Shown in pieces: positions 24,808 through 32,592 of a DNA stretch of 64,000 bases. Position 1 is the stretch's first letter. Each line of letters opens with the position of its first letter. Below the pieces are notes generated by a model, which searched no databases, was not told the DNA's origin, and saw nothing but the letters and a program-made list of their open reading frames with translations. Made by a program: the position numbers and the translations under genes. The DNA comes from CAVVEC01 sp963770485 (GTDB taxonomy: Bacteria; Acidobacteriota; Terriglobia; Terriglobales; Acidobacteriaceae), in contig CAVYPX010000014.1 of NCBI GenBank assembly GCA_963770485.1, positions 124,001 to 188,000 on the forward strand, given 5' to 3'.

Positions 24808-25605
24808 GTGGCGGGCAGCAAAGAATCCCGGCGAGTCGGTCTGGCGCGGGCGCTTTCCAAACTCGGCTGTTGCTCGCGGTCGGAGGCGGTCGGGTTGATC
24901 CGCGACGGGCGGGTCCGACTGAACGGGACGATTCGTCGCGATCCGGAGGCCCCGGTCCGCTTACACAGAGGTTGGGTCGAAAAAGACCGGATCGAACTCG
25001 ATGGGCGATCGCTCGCGGCGCAGGCAAAGGTCTATCTCTTGCTGAACAAGCCGCGCGGGGTTGTGACTACAGCCTCAGATGAAAAGGATCGCGAGACCGT
25101 GTATGCCCATCTTCCCGAGGGTCTGCCGTGGGTGGCGCCGGTCGGACGTTTGGATAAAGCCAGCGAGGGCTTGCTGCTCGTGACCAACGATTCCGAATGG
25201 GCAGCGCAGGTGCTGGCGCCGGAAACGCATCTGGAGAAGACGTATCACGTGCAGGTCGGAACCGTGGCGGATGCGGCGCTGGTGGAAGCGATCACGCGTG
25301 GGGTCCGAACCGGCGACGGTGACTTTCTGCGCGTGAAGAGCGCACGCATTCTGCGCTGTGGCGCAAAGAATAGCTGGCTCGAAATCGTGCTGGAGGAAGG
25401 CAAGAATCGCCATATTCGACGCATGCTGGCGGAACTTGGAGTTGAGGTGCTGCGCCTTGTGCGCGTGGCGATTGGACCGCTGGTGCTGGGAGAGCTTGCG
25501 AAAGGCGCTTCACGGCGATTGACCAGCGTGGAAAAACAGGCAGTGGACCGAGCTATCCGCAGTGCCCCAGGTTCACGCCCTGGTGTTGGGGGTTCTGTCT
25601 CATGA
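24808..25605 (+). CDS. RsuA/RluB-type 16S/23S rRNA pseudouridine synthase
   Basis: 265 aa, GTG start. N-terminal S4 domain (LARALSKLGCCSRSEAVGLIRDGRVRLNG), then the catalytic domain: LLLNKPRGVVTT, GRLDKASEGLLLVTND (catalytic Asp in GRLD) and EGKNRHIRRMLAELGVEV, the RsuA/RluB/E/F family set. Length (about 245-290) fits. Isomerises a specific uridine in rRNA; which position cannot be decided. The C-terminus is about 30 aa longer than usual and runs into repetitive DNA (25604-25641). Confidence 0.9.
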   Translation: MAGSKESRRVGLARALSKLGCCSRSEAVGLIRDGRVRLNGTIRRDPEAPVRLHRGWVEKDRIELDGRSLAAQAKVYLLLNKPRGVVTTASDEKDRETVYAHLPEGLPWVAPVGRLDKASEGLLLVTNDSEWAAQVLAPETHLEKTYHVQVGTVADAALVEAITRGVRTGDGDFLRVKSARILRCGAKNSWLEIVLEEGKNRHIRRMLAELGVEVLRLVRVAIGPLVLGELAKGASRRLTSVEKQAVDRAIRSAPGSRPGVGGSVS

Positions 25606-25641
25606 CATCCTTTACAAAGTGTCTCGACACATCCTTTACAC
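25604..25641. repeat. short direct repeat GACATCCTTTACA
   Basis: Two copies of GACA(CA)TCCTTTACA 22 bp apart straddling the stop of the pseudouridine synthase gene. It may be a relic of a mobile-element end; no transposase is present. Confidence 0.4.
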
Positions 25642-25737
25642 TCCCCCACCCGGTTCAACCACTGCCGGTGTGGCCCCGGCGGTCTTATATCAAGCAGATT
25701 TCTGTCCTTAGAGTTTGTTTCGGCGGGTGCTTTCCTT

Positions 25738-26298
25738 CTACTTCATGAAAGGCAAGTTGCAGGCAACTTTGGCGGCGAGTTCCAGTTGTTGCAAGTCATT
25801 CGGGATAAAGTCCGGACCGCAGGTGGCCAGATCGTATCCCTTGCGGCTGATCTGAATCACGCCCAGAACCTTGCGGTGGGCGTCAAGAACCGGCGCGGAC
25901 ATCAGCTTTTGAATGGTGCCTTGTTCGGGTTGTCCGTTGTCCTCAGTGGTGCTGAGCTTGACACTTTCGAAGATGCTGGCGTGTTTGACTTTCACAAAGG
26001 AGTTGAAAAGTTCGGTCTTCTTGGTGGACGCGGTATGCGCCGCCACCGCCGTAGAACTGGAAATCGGGATGGATCCCGCGGTTTTCAACTGCTCGGGAAG
26101 GACGAATCTGAGCAAGCCCTTCTCCACCCGCAACAAAGCAACTTCGGTGAAACGCACTCCAAAAAGCTTGGCCAGCGCGCCGCAGAACTTATCCGGCGTG
26201 TCGGCTTGTCCCAGCACATACTCCAGCGAGGAATCAGGCGCCAGCGCAGTTGCCGCCGCCGCAGCCTGAGTGGAATCTGGTTTCTTGTTCATATCCAT
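25738..26298 (-). CDS. GAF-domain protein
   Basis: 186 aa, soluble. After an Ala-rich start, residues about 25-180 form a GAF-like domain: CGALAKLFGVRFTEVALLRVEKG, then LMSAPVLDAHRKVLGVIQISRKG and NDLQQLELAAKVACNLPFMK. GAF domains bind small molecules or c-nucleotides; no output domain is attached, so it may act through a partner or only buffer a ligand. Monocistronic. No recognisable ligand motif such as NKFDE. Confidence 0.78.
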   Translation of the reverse strand: MDMNKKPDSTQAAAAATALAPDSSLEYVLGQADTPDKFCGALAKLFGVRFTEVALLRVEKGLLRFVLPEQLKTAGSIPISSSTAVAAHTASTKKTELFNSFVKVKHASIFESVKLSTTEDNGQPEQGTIQKLMSAPVLDAHRKVLGVIQISRKGYDLATCGPDFIPNDLQQLELAAKVACNLPFMK

Positions 26299-26426
26299 AC
26301 CGCACCGCCTATATGAATGCTGGATCCGAATCCCGCATCGAATCAGCGAGCATAACCATAGTGGCGGTTTTGTGATGTCCCCAGCAAGTTACCGAGGTAC
26401 TGTCAGAGCGCCGGCGCGGTTCGAGT

Positions 26427-26804
26427 TCAACCCTTGGTCATCGGAAAACCCTTTTCCCGCCAGCCCCGAACACCGCCATCCATGGAAAGCGCTTGGGTGT
26501 AGCCCATTTTTTGCAGGTTGTCGGCGGCTAGAGCGGAACGAAATCCGCCGCCACAGTAGAGGACCATAGGCGTGTGCAAATCGGGCACGCGTTCCTCGAC
26601 GTCGCGCTCGATGATCCCCTTGCCCAGATGAATGGCGCCGGGCAAGTGATCCTTGGCGTACTCGCTTTCCTCGCGTACGTCGACGAGCAGAAACTTCTCG
26701 CCCCGGTCGAGCTTTGTTTTCACATCGTCGATGGTGACTTCCTGAATGCGTTTCCGGGCGTCATTGACGATCTGCAGGAAACGTGGGGAATGTTGATGTG
26801 CCAT
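26427..26804 (-). CDS. rhodanese-like sulfurtransferase
   Basis: 125 aa single rhodanese domain: FLLVDVREESEYAKDHLPGAIHLGKG and the active-site loop VLYCGGGFRSALAA with the catalytic Cys followed by a glycine-rich P-loop and Arg. LHTPMVLYCGGG and DGGVRGWREKGFP complete the family pattern. Handles sulfane sulfur; specific acceptor unknown. Clear AGGAG-like site upstream of the ATG at 26804. Confidence 0.92.
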   Translation of the reverse strand: MAHQHSPRFLQIVNDARKRIQEVTIDDVKTKLDRGEKFLLVDVREESEYAKDHLPGAIHLGKGIIERDVEERVPDLHTPMVLYCGGGFRSALAADNLQKMGYTQALSMDGGVRGWREKGFPMTKG

Positions 26805-27220
26805 GCGCTCCTCCGTACTGTTCTGTAATTGCTGAGTGGCTAACCGAAGCGATTCTCGCGAACGGCCTCTTCATATCTTATCGAAGGAGGGTCCTGTTGT
26901 GACCCATGTCCGGCCTGACCGGTGGTGGCTCAGTTTGATAAGGAAGCGAGCCAAACGCGCGATTATTGCGTCGCAAAGTGCGCGACGCGTCGCGCGGCTC
27001 GCCCGGATCCCCTTCGACTCGCTACCTCGCTCAGGGCAGGCTCTCGCCGCGCAAAGAACGCTTGCTCGGGACAAATCAAACGGACCCACTACCAGGTCTT
27101 ATTAGGGGATTCTCCAGACCACGGAATTGGTGTATAGTGTGGGGCGTTTGTGGCTTAAAACAGAGATACGCGCTCAGGTGTGAGATTCCCCCCAAGTCCC
27201 CCCCGGCGAAAGGAAAAACC
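26805..27220. other. 416-bp intergenic region with repeat relic
   Basis: Contains a fragment of the GGATCCCCTTCGACTCGCT...CTCGCTCAGGGCAGGCTC dispersed repeat type (about 27009-27050). A possible -10 (TATAGT, about 27133-27138) precedes the gene at 27221. No gene seen. Confidence 0.4.
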
Positions 27221-28024
27221 ATGACGACCCGCAAGCCACCGGACAAGACTCGCATTTTGCACAAAATGGCAACGGGGCTCGACGCCAAATTGGAAAAGGG
27301 CCTATTGGGTTATGCGGTTGCTGCCAGTGCAGCTGGTGTTTCCATGCTGGCGCTGGCACCACCGCCAGCCGAAGCGAAGATCGTCTATACAGCCGCCCAC
27401 ATGCAGATCATTGGGAACGTTGATCTTGATCTCAACCATGACGGCATCAAGGACTTCCGATTCTCGACTATTCACTACACCTACACCGTAGCGGCCCACG
27501 CCCAGACCTCCGGCCGAGGGTCCATCGCACAGTTACGGGTTTACCCCGTCGGGACACGCAATCAGATCTGGGGACGCAGCAGCTATGCTTCCGCCCTTAA
27601 ACCAGGAGTCTCTGTCGGCCCCAAGTTCTCGCCGGGCGGATTCTCGATGGTTCAGGCGGCGGGGATCTCCGGGAACCTCGGTTTCTATGGTTCTTGGCAA
27701 GGCACGAAGAGCAACCGGACAGTCAAGAATCACTATGTCGGGCTGAGATTCTTGATCAAAGGCCAGGTGCACTACGGATGGGCCCGGCTTACGGTAACGG
27801 CCAAATATCCTATTTCGGCGACCTTAACCGGCTACGCCTATGAGACGGTCGCCAACAAAGCTATCGTTACCGGAAAGACGAAGGGTCCAGGCGCGGAAGG
27901 GATGGAACCGGCGGCCAATGAAAGCAGGCGCTCGACAACACTCCGACCCGAGAGTTTGGGCATGCTGGCGCGCGGTGCGGCGGGTCTGGCAGTTGGCCAG
28001 AAACGGGGTTCGAGATGGCAATAA
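27221..28024 (+). CDS. secreted hypothetical protein with C-terminal LGxLAxGAxGL motif
   Basis: 267 aa from ATG 27221 (AAAGGAAAA upstream). Signal-like segment about residues 27-50 (GLLGYAVAASAAGVSMLALA) with a probable AEA-K cleavage site. The mature protein has a D-x-D-x-N-x-D-G calcium-loop-like motif (VDLDLNHDGIKDF), a beta-rich body, and ends RPESLGMLARGAAGLAVGQKRG, a short hydrophobic Gly/Ala motif near the C-terminus followed by basic residues, reminiscent of PEP-CTERM-type sorting tails though without the PEP box. The stop overlaps the next gene's start, so the two secreted proteins are probably co-expressed. Function unknown. Confidence 0.75.
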   Translation: MTTRKPPDKTRILHKMATGLDAKLEKGLLGYAVAASAAGVSMLALAPPPAEAKIVYTAAHMQIIGNVDLDLNHDGIKDFRFSTIHYTYTVAAHAQTSGRGSIAQLRVYPVGTRNQIWGRSSYASALKPGVSVGPKFSPGGFSMVQAAGISGNLGFYGSWQGTKSNRTVKNHYVGLRFLIKGQVHYGWARLTVTAKYPISATLTGYAYETVANKAIVTGKTKGPGAEGMEPAANESRRSTTLRPESLGMLARGAAGLAVGQKRGSRWQ

Positions 28025-29307
28025 TGTTCGCTCAAATACAGCCCAAGCAAAGACAGAACGCGGGGCGCATGGCGGGAAAAGTGATCGCAGCCGTGGCACT
28101 GGCCTTGACCTGGGTGCTGGGCGCCCAGGCCGCCGGCAACGAGAAAGTGTTGTACGCTTTCAAGGGCACGCCCGATGGATCCGGCCCGACCTCGAGCCTA
28201 ATTTCTGACCATGCTGGCAATCTGTATGGCACAACGGCGGGCGGTGGAACCTACGGCTACGGCACTGTATTCAAGCTTTCCCCTGTGTCCGGTCATTGGA
28301 AGGAGACTGTCCTCCACAGCTTTTCCGCGGCTCCCGACGGAAATTATCCTCTGGGCGGGCTGGTCATGGATCGCGCTGGAAACCTCTATGGCACGACCTC
28401 GGAAGGCGGCCTGTCGTGCGGCATCGGGGTCACCTGCGGAGTTGTGTTTCAGGTGGATCCCAGCGGCGCGGAGACGGTGATTTTTCAATTTGACGGAGCG
28501 GACGGCCTACGTCCGACGGGCGCTCTGATTGCCGATGCCAAAGGCAATCTTTTCGGGACCACGCAGGATGGCGGCGCGTATGGCAATGGCGTAGTGGTTG
28601 AGCTGAAGCGGGGATCTGGCGGTACTTGGACGGAAAACGTGCTGTACAGTTTCACCCAGAATTCCTGGGACGGTACGACCCCCATGGAAGGACTAGCCCT
28701 GGACAAAGCAGGAAACCTGTACGGCACGACGTATTTCAGCGACAACGGCCTTGGCCCTGGCGCCGTTTTTGAGCTGAAGCGCAGTGGGAGCAATTGGAAA
28801 GAGAGCGTGCTCTACCAATTCACCGGCGGCGCGGATGGAAAGGGGCCTGTCGCGGGCGTAACCATCCACGACGGAAAGCTTTACGGTACGACCGTGTACG
28901 GAGGCTTGGGCGGAGGACTGGTTTTCCAACTCCAGTCAGGTTCGAGCGGATGGAGCGAGAGCGTCATCTACACCTTCACGGGGCATCCGAACGGCGTAAC
29001 GCCTTCAGCCGGGCTGATCTTTGACAAATCAGGAAACGCTTACGGCACCACGGTCTACGGTGGCTGGCGCTATTGTGACGTGGAGGGCTGCGGCACCATC
29101 TACAAGCTGACGCCGCAATCCGGCGGCGGATGGCAAGAGAGCGTGGTCTACCGCTTCAATGGGCGTGGCGTCGGCGATGGAGAATTTCCCCAGGCCAGCC
29201 TGTTGCAGGATGGCAAGGGTCATCTCTATGGAACGACTGCGGAAGGCGGACGAAGAAAGGATTGTTCGGGTTTGGGCTGCGGTGTGGTTTTCGAGTTCAC
29301 CCCGTAG
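28015..29307 (+). CDS. GloVer-repeat secreted protein (7 repeats), second copy
   Basis: 430 aa if started at ATG 28015; ATG 28024 (TAATG overlap with the upstream stop) or 28069 also possible. Signal region GKVIAAVALALTWVLGAQAAG. Seven repeats of xLYGTTxxGG...G.VFEL type, e.g. NLYGTTAGGGTYGYGTVFKL, KLYGTTVYGGLGGGLVFQL and HLYGTTAEGG. As with the 20415 gene this suggests a seven-bladed propeller. Cysteine-bearing blades (LSCGIGVTCGVVF, CSGLGCGVVF) recur. Co-transcribed with the secreted protein just upstream; probably surface-exposed. Ligand unknown. Confidence 0.85.
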   Translation: MAIMFAQIQPKQRQNAGRMAGKVIAAVALALTWVLGAQAAGNEKVLYAFKGTPDGSGPTSSLISDHAGNLYGTTAGGGTYGYGTVFKLSPVSGHWKETVLHSFSAAPDGNYPLGGLVMDRAGNLYGTTSEGGLSCGIGVTCGVVFQVDPSGAETVIFQFDGADGLRPTGALIADAKGNLFGTTQDGGAYGNGVVVELKRGSGGTWTENVLYSFTQNSWDGTTPMEGLALDKAGNLYGTTYFSDNGLGPGAVFELKRSGSNWKESVLYQFTGGADGKGPVAGVTIHDGKLYGTTVYGGLGGGLVFQLQSGSSGWSESVIYTFTGHPNGVTPSAGLIFDKSGNAYGTTVYGGWRYCDVEGCGTIYKLTPQSGGGWQESVVYRFNGRGVGDGEFPQASLLQDGKGHLYGTTAEGGRRKDCSGLGCGVVFEFTP

Positions 29308-29402
29308 GTTCGGGATTAACGCAGTTCAATGGTTGACCGGGATTCTGGCGCGGCTGGCTGGGTTTCCGTTCCGGAGGTCGTTCCGCCTGGTGTTCGGCAA
29401 CT

Positions 29403-29810
29403 CTACTGGTTGGAATCTGACAAATTCCCGGTGACTCCCGGGCTGGAAGGAACGATCGCGGCCGCGGCAGAGTCCAGGAGTTTTTGCAGGTCGGCTTGCA
29501 GGCTGCTGCGGTCCTGGTCGCCCAGATCGGCAAATTCAAACGGCTGAAGGCAGCCTTGCGTGGCCCACATGGGAAACAGGGTACGGGCCTTGCTGCGCAC
29601 GGTGCTGTCGCCCACGTGGAAGATGACCTCGACCTTGATGCCCTCATCCAGAGGGCTCTCCAGCTGCAGCAGACCTCCGGTGACAGAGAGCTGATGCAGC
29701 CTGCCTCGAAGTTGCCGTCCATTCTCCAGCTTGACGAGCGAAAGCACGGTTCCCGCGAGTTTCACGCGGGGGGCTCGGGGGGCGGTCGCCGCTGGGCAAG
29801 ACTTGGCCAT
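29403..29810 (-). CDS. PilZ-like domain protein
   Basis: 135 aa. Weak PilZ-like pattern: APRVKLAGTVLSLVKLENG with RLHQLSVTGGLLQLES (xxSxxG at the usual spacing) and VEVIFHVGDSTVRSKARTLFPMW. The N-terminal double-Arg motif for c-di-GMP is not clear, so it may not bind the nucleotide. C-terminal tail is helical and Ser/Ala-rich. Divergent from the FNR-like regulator gene 239 bp away. Confidence 0.6.
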   Translation of the reverse strand: MAKSCPAATAPRAPRVKLAGTVLSLVKLENGRQLRGRLHQLSVTGGLLQLESPLDEGIKVEVIFHVGDSTVRSKARTLFPMWATQGCLQPFEFADLGDQDRSSLQADLQKLLDSAAAAIVPSSPGVTGNLSDSNQ

Positions 29811-30049
29811 GGACTGTCCTCAACTATTTCATTTCAGGGTCTCTGGACGGGAGATTACGAAAGAACTCGGTCTATTTCCCGCGAGGGACGAACCGATGCC
29901 CACGGGTACGGAACAACTTGCGGGGAAATCGGGCGCTCGGTGTGGGTTTGGCGCCGCCGGGCGGCCGGCGGCATGTTTCCCGACCCTGTGCTGCAAATCA
30001 CAACATAAGGTGATATAGTCGGGGCTGGACGGTGAGGAATCCGCCAGGC

Positions 30050-30766
30050 ATGAGCGTTCCCTACGGGCTGCAAATCACCGAGAATTGCCTGATCTGCAAG
30101 CTCCGCCATTCGGGGTTCTTCTGCGATCTTCCCAAGGGATCTCTGGAAGAGCTGGAAAAAATCAAGTACGCCAGTGCGTTTCCCCAAGGGGCGATTCTTT
30201 TTGTCGAGGGTCAGTCGGCGCGCGGGGCGTACATCATTTGCAGCGGGCGGGTAAAACTCACTACCACATCGCGCGATGGCAAGACCCTGATTTTGCGGAT
30301 CGCGGAGTCCGGTGAAGTGTTGGGACTGCACGCGACAGTTTCCGGCAAACCCTACGAGCTTACCGCGGAAACCTTGCAGCCATGCCAGTTGGATTTCATC
30401 AAGCGCGACGATTTTTTGCGTTTCCTGCAGAACCATGCCGACGCCTGCCTGACCGCCGCGCAACACCTGAGTCAAAACTGTCAAAACGCATATGAGATGA
30501 TTCGTTCGCTGGGGCTTTCGCACTCGGTCTCGGAAAAATTGGCGCGCCTGCTTCTGGAGTGGGCCTCGGACGGCGAAAGCACCAAGGACGGAATTCGCAT
30601 CAAAGTTTCTCTCACGCACGAGGAAATGGCGCAGTTGATCGGCACCTCGCGGGAGACGGTCACCCGAGTTCTGGGCGAGTTTCGTGAACACCACCTGGCC
30701 CAACTGCGGGGCTCGACTCTGCTCATTCAAAACAGAGCTGGTCTGGAAAAGCTCATCGGAGCTTGA
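30050..30766 (+). CDS. Crp/Fnr-family regulator with FNR-like cysteines and CRP-like recognition helix
   Basis: 238 aa. ATG 30050 preferred: GAGGAA 10 nt upstream. N-terminal cysteines at 13, 16 and 25 (NCLIC, FFC) and a fourth at about 112 (TLQPCQL) fall where E. coli FNR has Cys20, 23, 29 and 122, the [4Fe-4S] oxygen-sensing ligands. Then a cyclic-nucleotide-binding-like barrel (QGAILFVEGQSARGAYIICSGRVKL), a dimerisation helix and an HTH (LTHEEMAQLIGTSRETVTRVL). The recognition helix R201-E202-x3-R206 is that of CRP, predicting TGTGA rather than FNR's TTGAT half-sites. Perfect sites of that type lie before the cytochrome operon and others. It may sense oxygen, NO or redox; inference from motifs. 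Confidence 0.9.
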   Translation: MSVPYGLQITENCLICKLRHSGFFCDLPKGSLEELEKIKYASAFPQGAILFVEGQSARGAYIICSGRVKLTTTSRDGKTLILRIAESGEVLGLHATVSGKPYELTAETLQPCQLDFIKRDDFLRFLQNHADACLTAAQHLSQNCQNAYEMIRSLGLSHSVSEKLARLLLEWASDGESTKDGIRIKVSLTHEEMAQLIGTSRETVTRVLGEFREHHLAQLRGSTLLIQNRAGLEKLIGA

Positions 30767-31108
30767 TTTCCGCGCACTGCAGTCTTCGCCCGCCGCACAG
30801 CGTCCGCCGGTAATCCTTACCGAATTACGGCTGTTACTTTACGGGAACGCGTCCGCGATATAAGCTTGGCCGCAGTTCAGACTGAGTTAGGTTTGATGTG
30901 CCTGGCAGCGTTTGAAGGACACCCTTTGGCATGACTCAGGACAGGGCTTGGCGGCTGATCGTGCGGGCATTTTACCCGGATCGCCGCGGGCGAGGCCTGC
31001 CCTGAGCGTAGCCTAAGGGACACGGCCACGTGTTACAGAATTCGCAGGACTGCCCCGAGCTGTTTTTTCCCGTGCTAGACTCGGTTCTTCTTCCCAAAGA
31101 AATCACGC
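30767..31108. other. 342-bp intergenic region before the amidase
   Basis: Holds a small perfect inverted repeat CGGTAA-TCC-TTACCG (30808-30822) and a relic of the CCTGCCCTGAGCGTAGCC-type dispersed repeat (about 30998-31020). No gene seen. Confidence 0.4.
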
Positions 31109-32530
31109 ATGTCTGAACTTACCTTCCTGTCAGCCGTTGCCATGGCTGAACGCATCCGCAAGAAAGAAGTGTCACCGGTGGAATTGGTGGAGGCACATCT
31201 CGCCCGGATCGAGAAACTGAATCCGCGATTGAATGCATTTGTGCAGGTGGATGCCGACGGGGCGCGTCGCCAGGCTCGCGTAGCGGAAAGCGCGGTGGCT
31301 GGCAACGCAACGCTGGGGCCGCTGCACGGTGTTCCGGTCAGCATCAAGAGTTCGATCGAGGTAAAGGGAATGCGCCACGAGGCCGGTACGAAGCTGCGCG
31401 CGGGCGTTGTAGCTTGTGAAGATGCGCCGCTGGTTTCGCGCCTGCGCAAGGCTGGAGCCATCATTTTGGGCACCACCAACACGCCCGAACTGCTCATGGC
31501 ATGGGAGACGGATAATCTTCTCTACGGCCGGACCAACAATCCCTGGGAGCTGTCGCGGACGCCCGGTGGTTCGAGCGGTGGAGAAGCGGCGGCGATCGCC
31601 TCCGGATGCTCCGCGGGAGGAGTGGGCAGCGACGGAGGCGGCTCGATCCGCGTGCCGGCGCACTTCAGCGGAATCTGCGGCCTGAAACCCACGCCGGGAC
31701 GCATTCCAGCCACGGGACATTTTCCTAACTCGGTGGGTCCGTTCGCTCTGATCGGCGTGGTGGGTCCGATGGCGCGCACGGTGGCTGATCTGAAGGTGCT
31801 GTTCGAGGTCATGCAGGGACCCGACGATGGCGACCCTTCCGCCGCCCCTGTTCCCGTGCGCTGGCCTGGGAAAGCTGATCTGAAACGTCTGCGCATCGGG
31901 TATTTCGAAGACGATGGCCGCACGCCGGTGACCTCCGAGACGCGTGGGGCTGTGCTTGCGGCTGCCGAGGCGCTGAAACGCGCCGGATTTACGGTTGAAC
32001 CCTTCCGCCCGGAAGGACTCGAATCGGCGCGGCAACTCTGGTGGCAGTTTTTCGGAATTGCGGGCGGGATGCTGCTCGGTCCCATGACAAAAGGAAGAGA
32101 AGCCGACCTCAGCCCGATTCTCAAACAGTTCTTGGAGTCGGTTGCCGCCGAGCCTTCCCACACGGGACAGACACTGCTTGATACGTGGGTCCAGCGGGAC
32201 CTGATACGGATGCAGGTTTTCGCGCAGATGCGCGAGTATCCCGTCCTGCTCTGCCCAGTCGCGTCCGTTCCAGCGTTCCGGCACGGCGAGCGCAGTTGGA
32301 AGATCGGTCGCCAAACCGTGCGCTACCTCGATGCCTGGAGCTACACCGAGTGGTTCAATTTGCTCGGAACGCCGGCTGCAGTTGTGCCCTTCGGCCAGTC
32401 CAGCGAAGGTTTGCCGATCGGAGTGCAAATCGTGGCGCGCCCGTGGGAAGAGGAAGTGGTGCTCGCGGTTGCTGGCGAATTGGAGGAACAACGCGGGGAG
32501 TGGCGGGCGCCGGGGATCGTTGGGGCGTAA
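31109..32530 (+). CDS. amidase-signature family hydrolase
   Basis: 473 aa. Ser-cisSer-Lys triad visible: Lys80 (PVSIKSS), the cis-Ser in TPGGSSGGEAAAIASG (about 155/156) and nucleophile Ser179 (SDGGGSIRVPAHF). Normal length for amidases (about 460-500). Hydrolyses C-N amide bonds; it could act on aryl/alkyl amides. Not a GatA by context, since no gatB/gatC is nearby, though GatA cannot be ruled out by sequence alone. Cytoplasmic, no signal peptide. Convergent with the methyltransferase-like pseudogene. Confidence 0.9.
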   Translation: MSELTFLSAVAMAERIRKKEVSPVELVEAHLARIEKLNPRLNAFVQVDADGARRQARVAESAVAGNATLGPLHGVPVSIKSSIEVKGMRHEAGTKLRAGVVACEDAPLVSRLRKAGAIILGTTNTPELLMAWETDNLLYGRTNNPWELSRTPGGSSGGEAAAIASGCSAGGVGSDGGGSIRVPAHFSGICGLKPTPGRIPATGHFPNSVGPFALIGVVGPMARTVADLKVLFEVMQGPDDGDPSAAPVPVRWPGKADLKRLRIGYFEDDGRTPVTSETRGAVLAAAEALKRAGFTVEPFRPEGLESARQLWWQFFGIAGGMLLGPMTKGREADLSPILKQFLESVAAEPSHTGQTLLDTWVQRDLIRMQVFAQMREYPVLLCPVASVPAFRHGERSWKIGRQTVRYLDAWSYTEWFNLLGTPAAVVPFGQSSEGLPIGVQIVARPWEEEVVLAVAGELEEQRGEWRAPGIVGA

Positions 32531-32592
32531 GGCGGCTTTTCTTTCGAGAATCTCCAATCCCGACGGAGGTGATGAAAATTCTCGATGCGTCC

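Noticed and set aside
30002..30022. ATCAC-N8-GTGAT before the FNR-like gene as an autoregulatory site
   Set aside because: The half-sites point the wrong way (everted) for a Crp/Fnr dimer.
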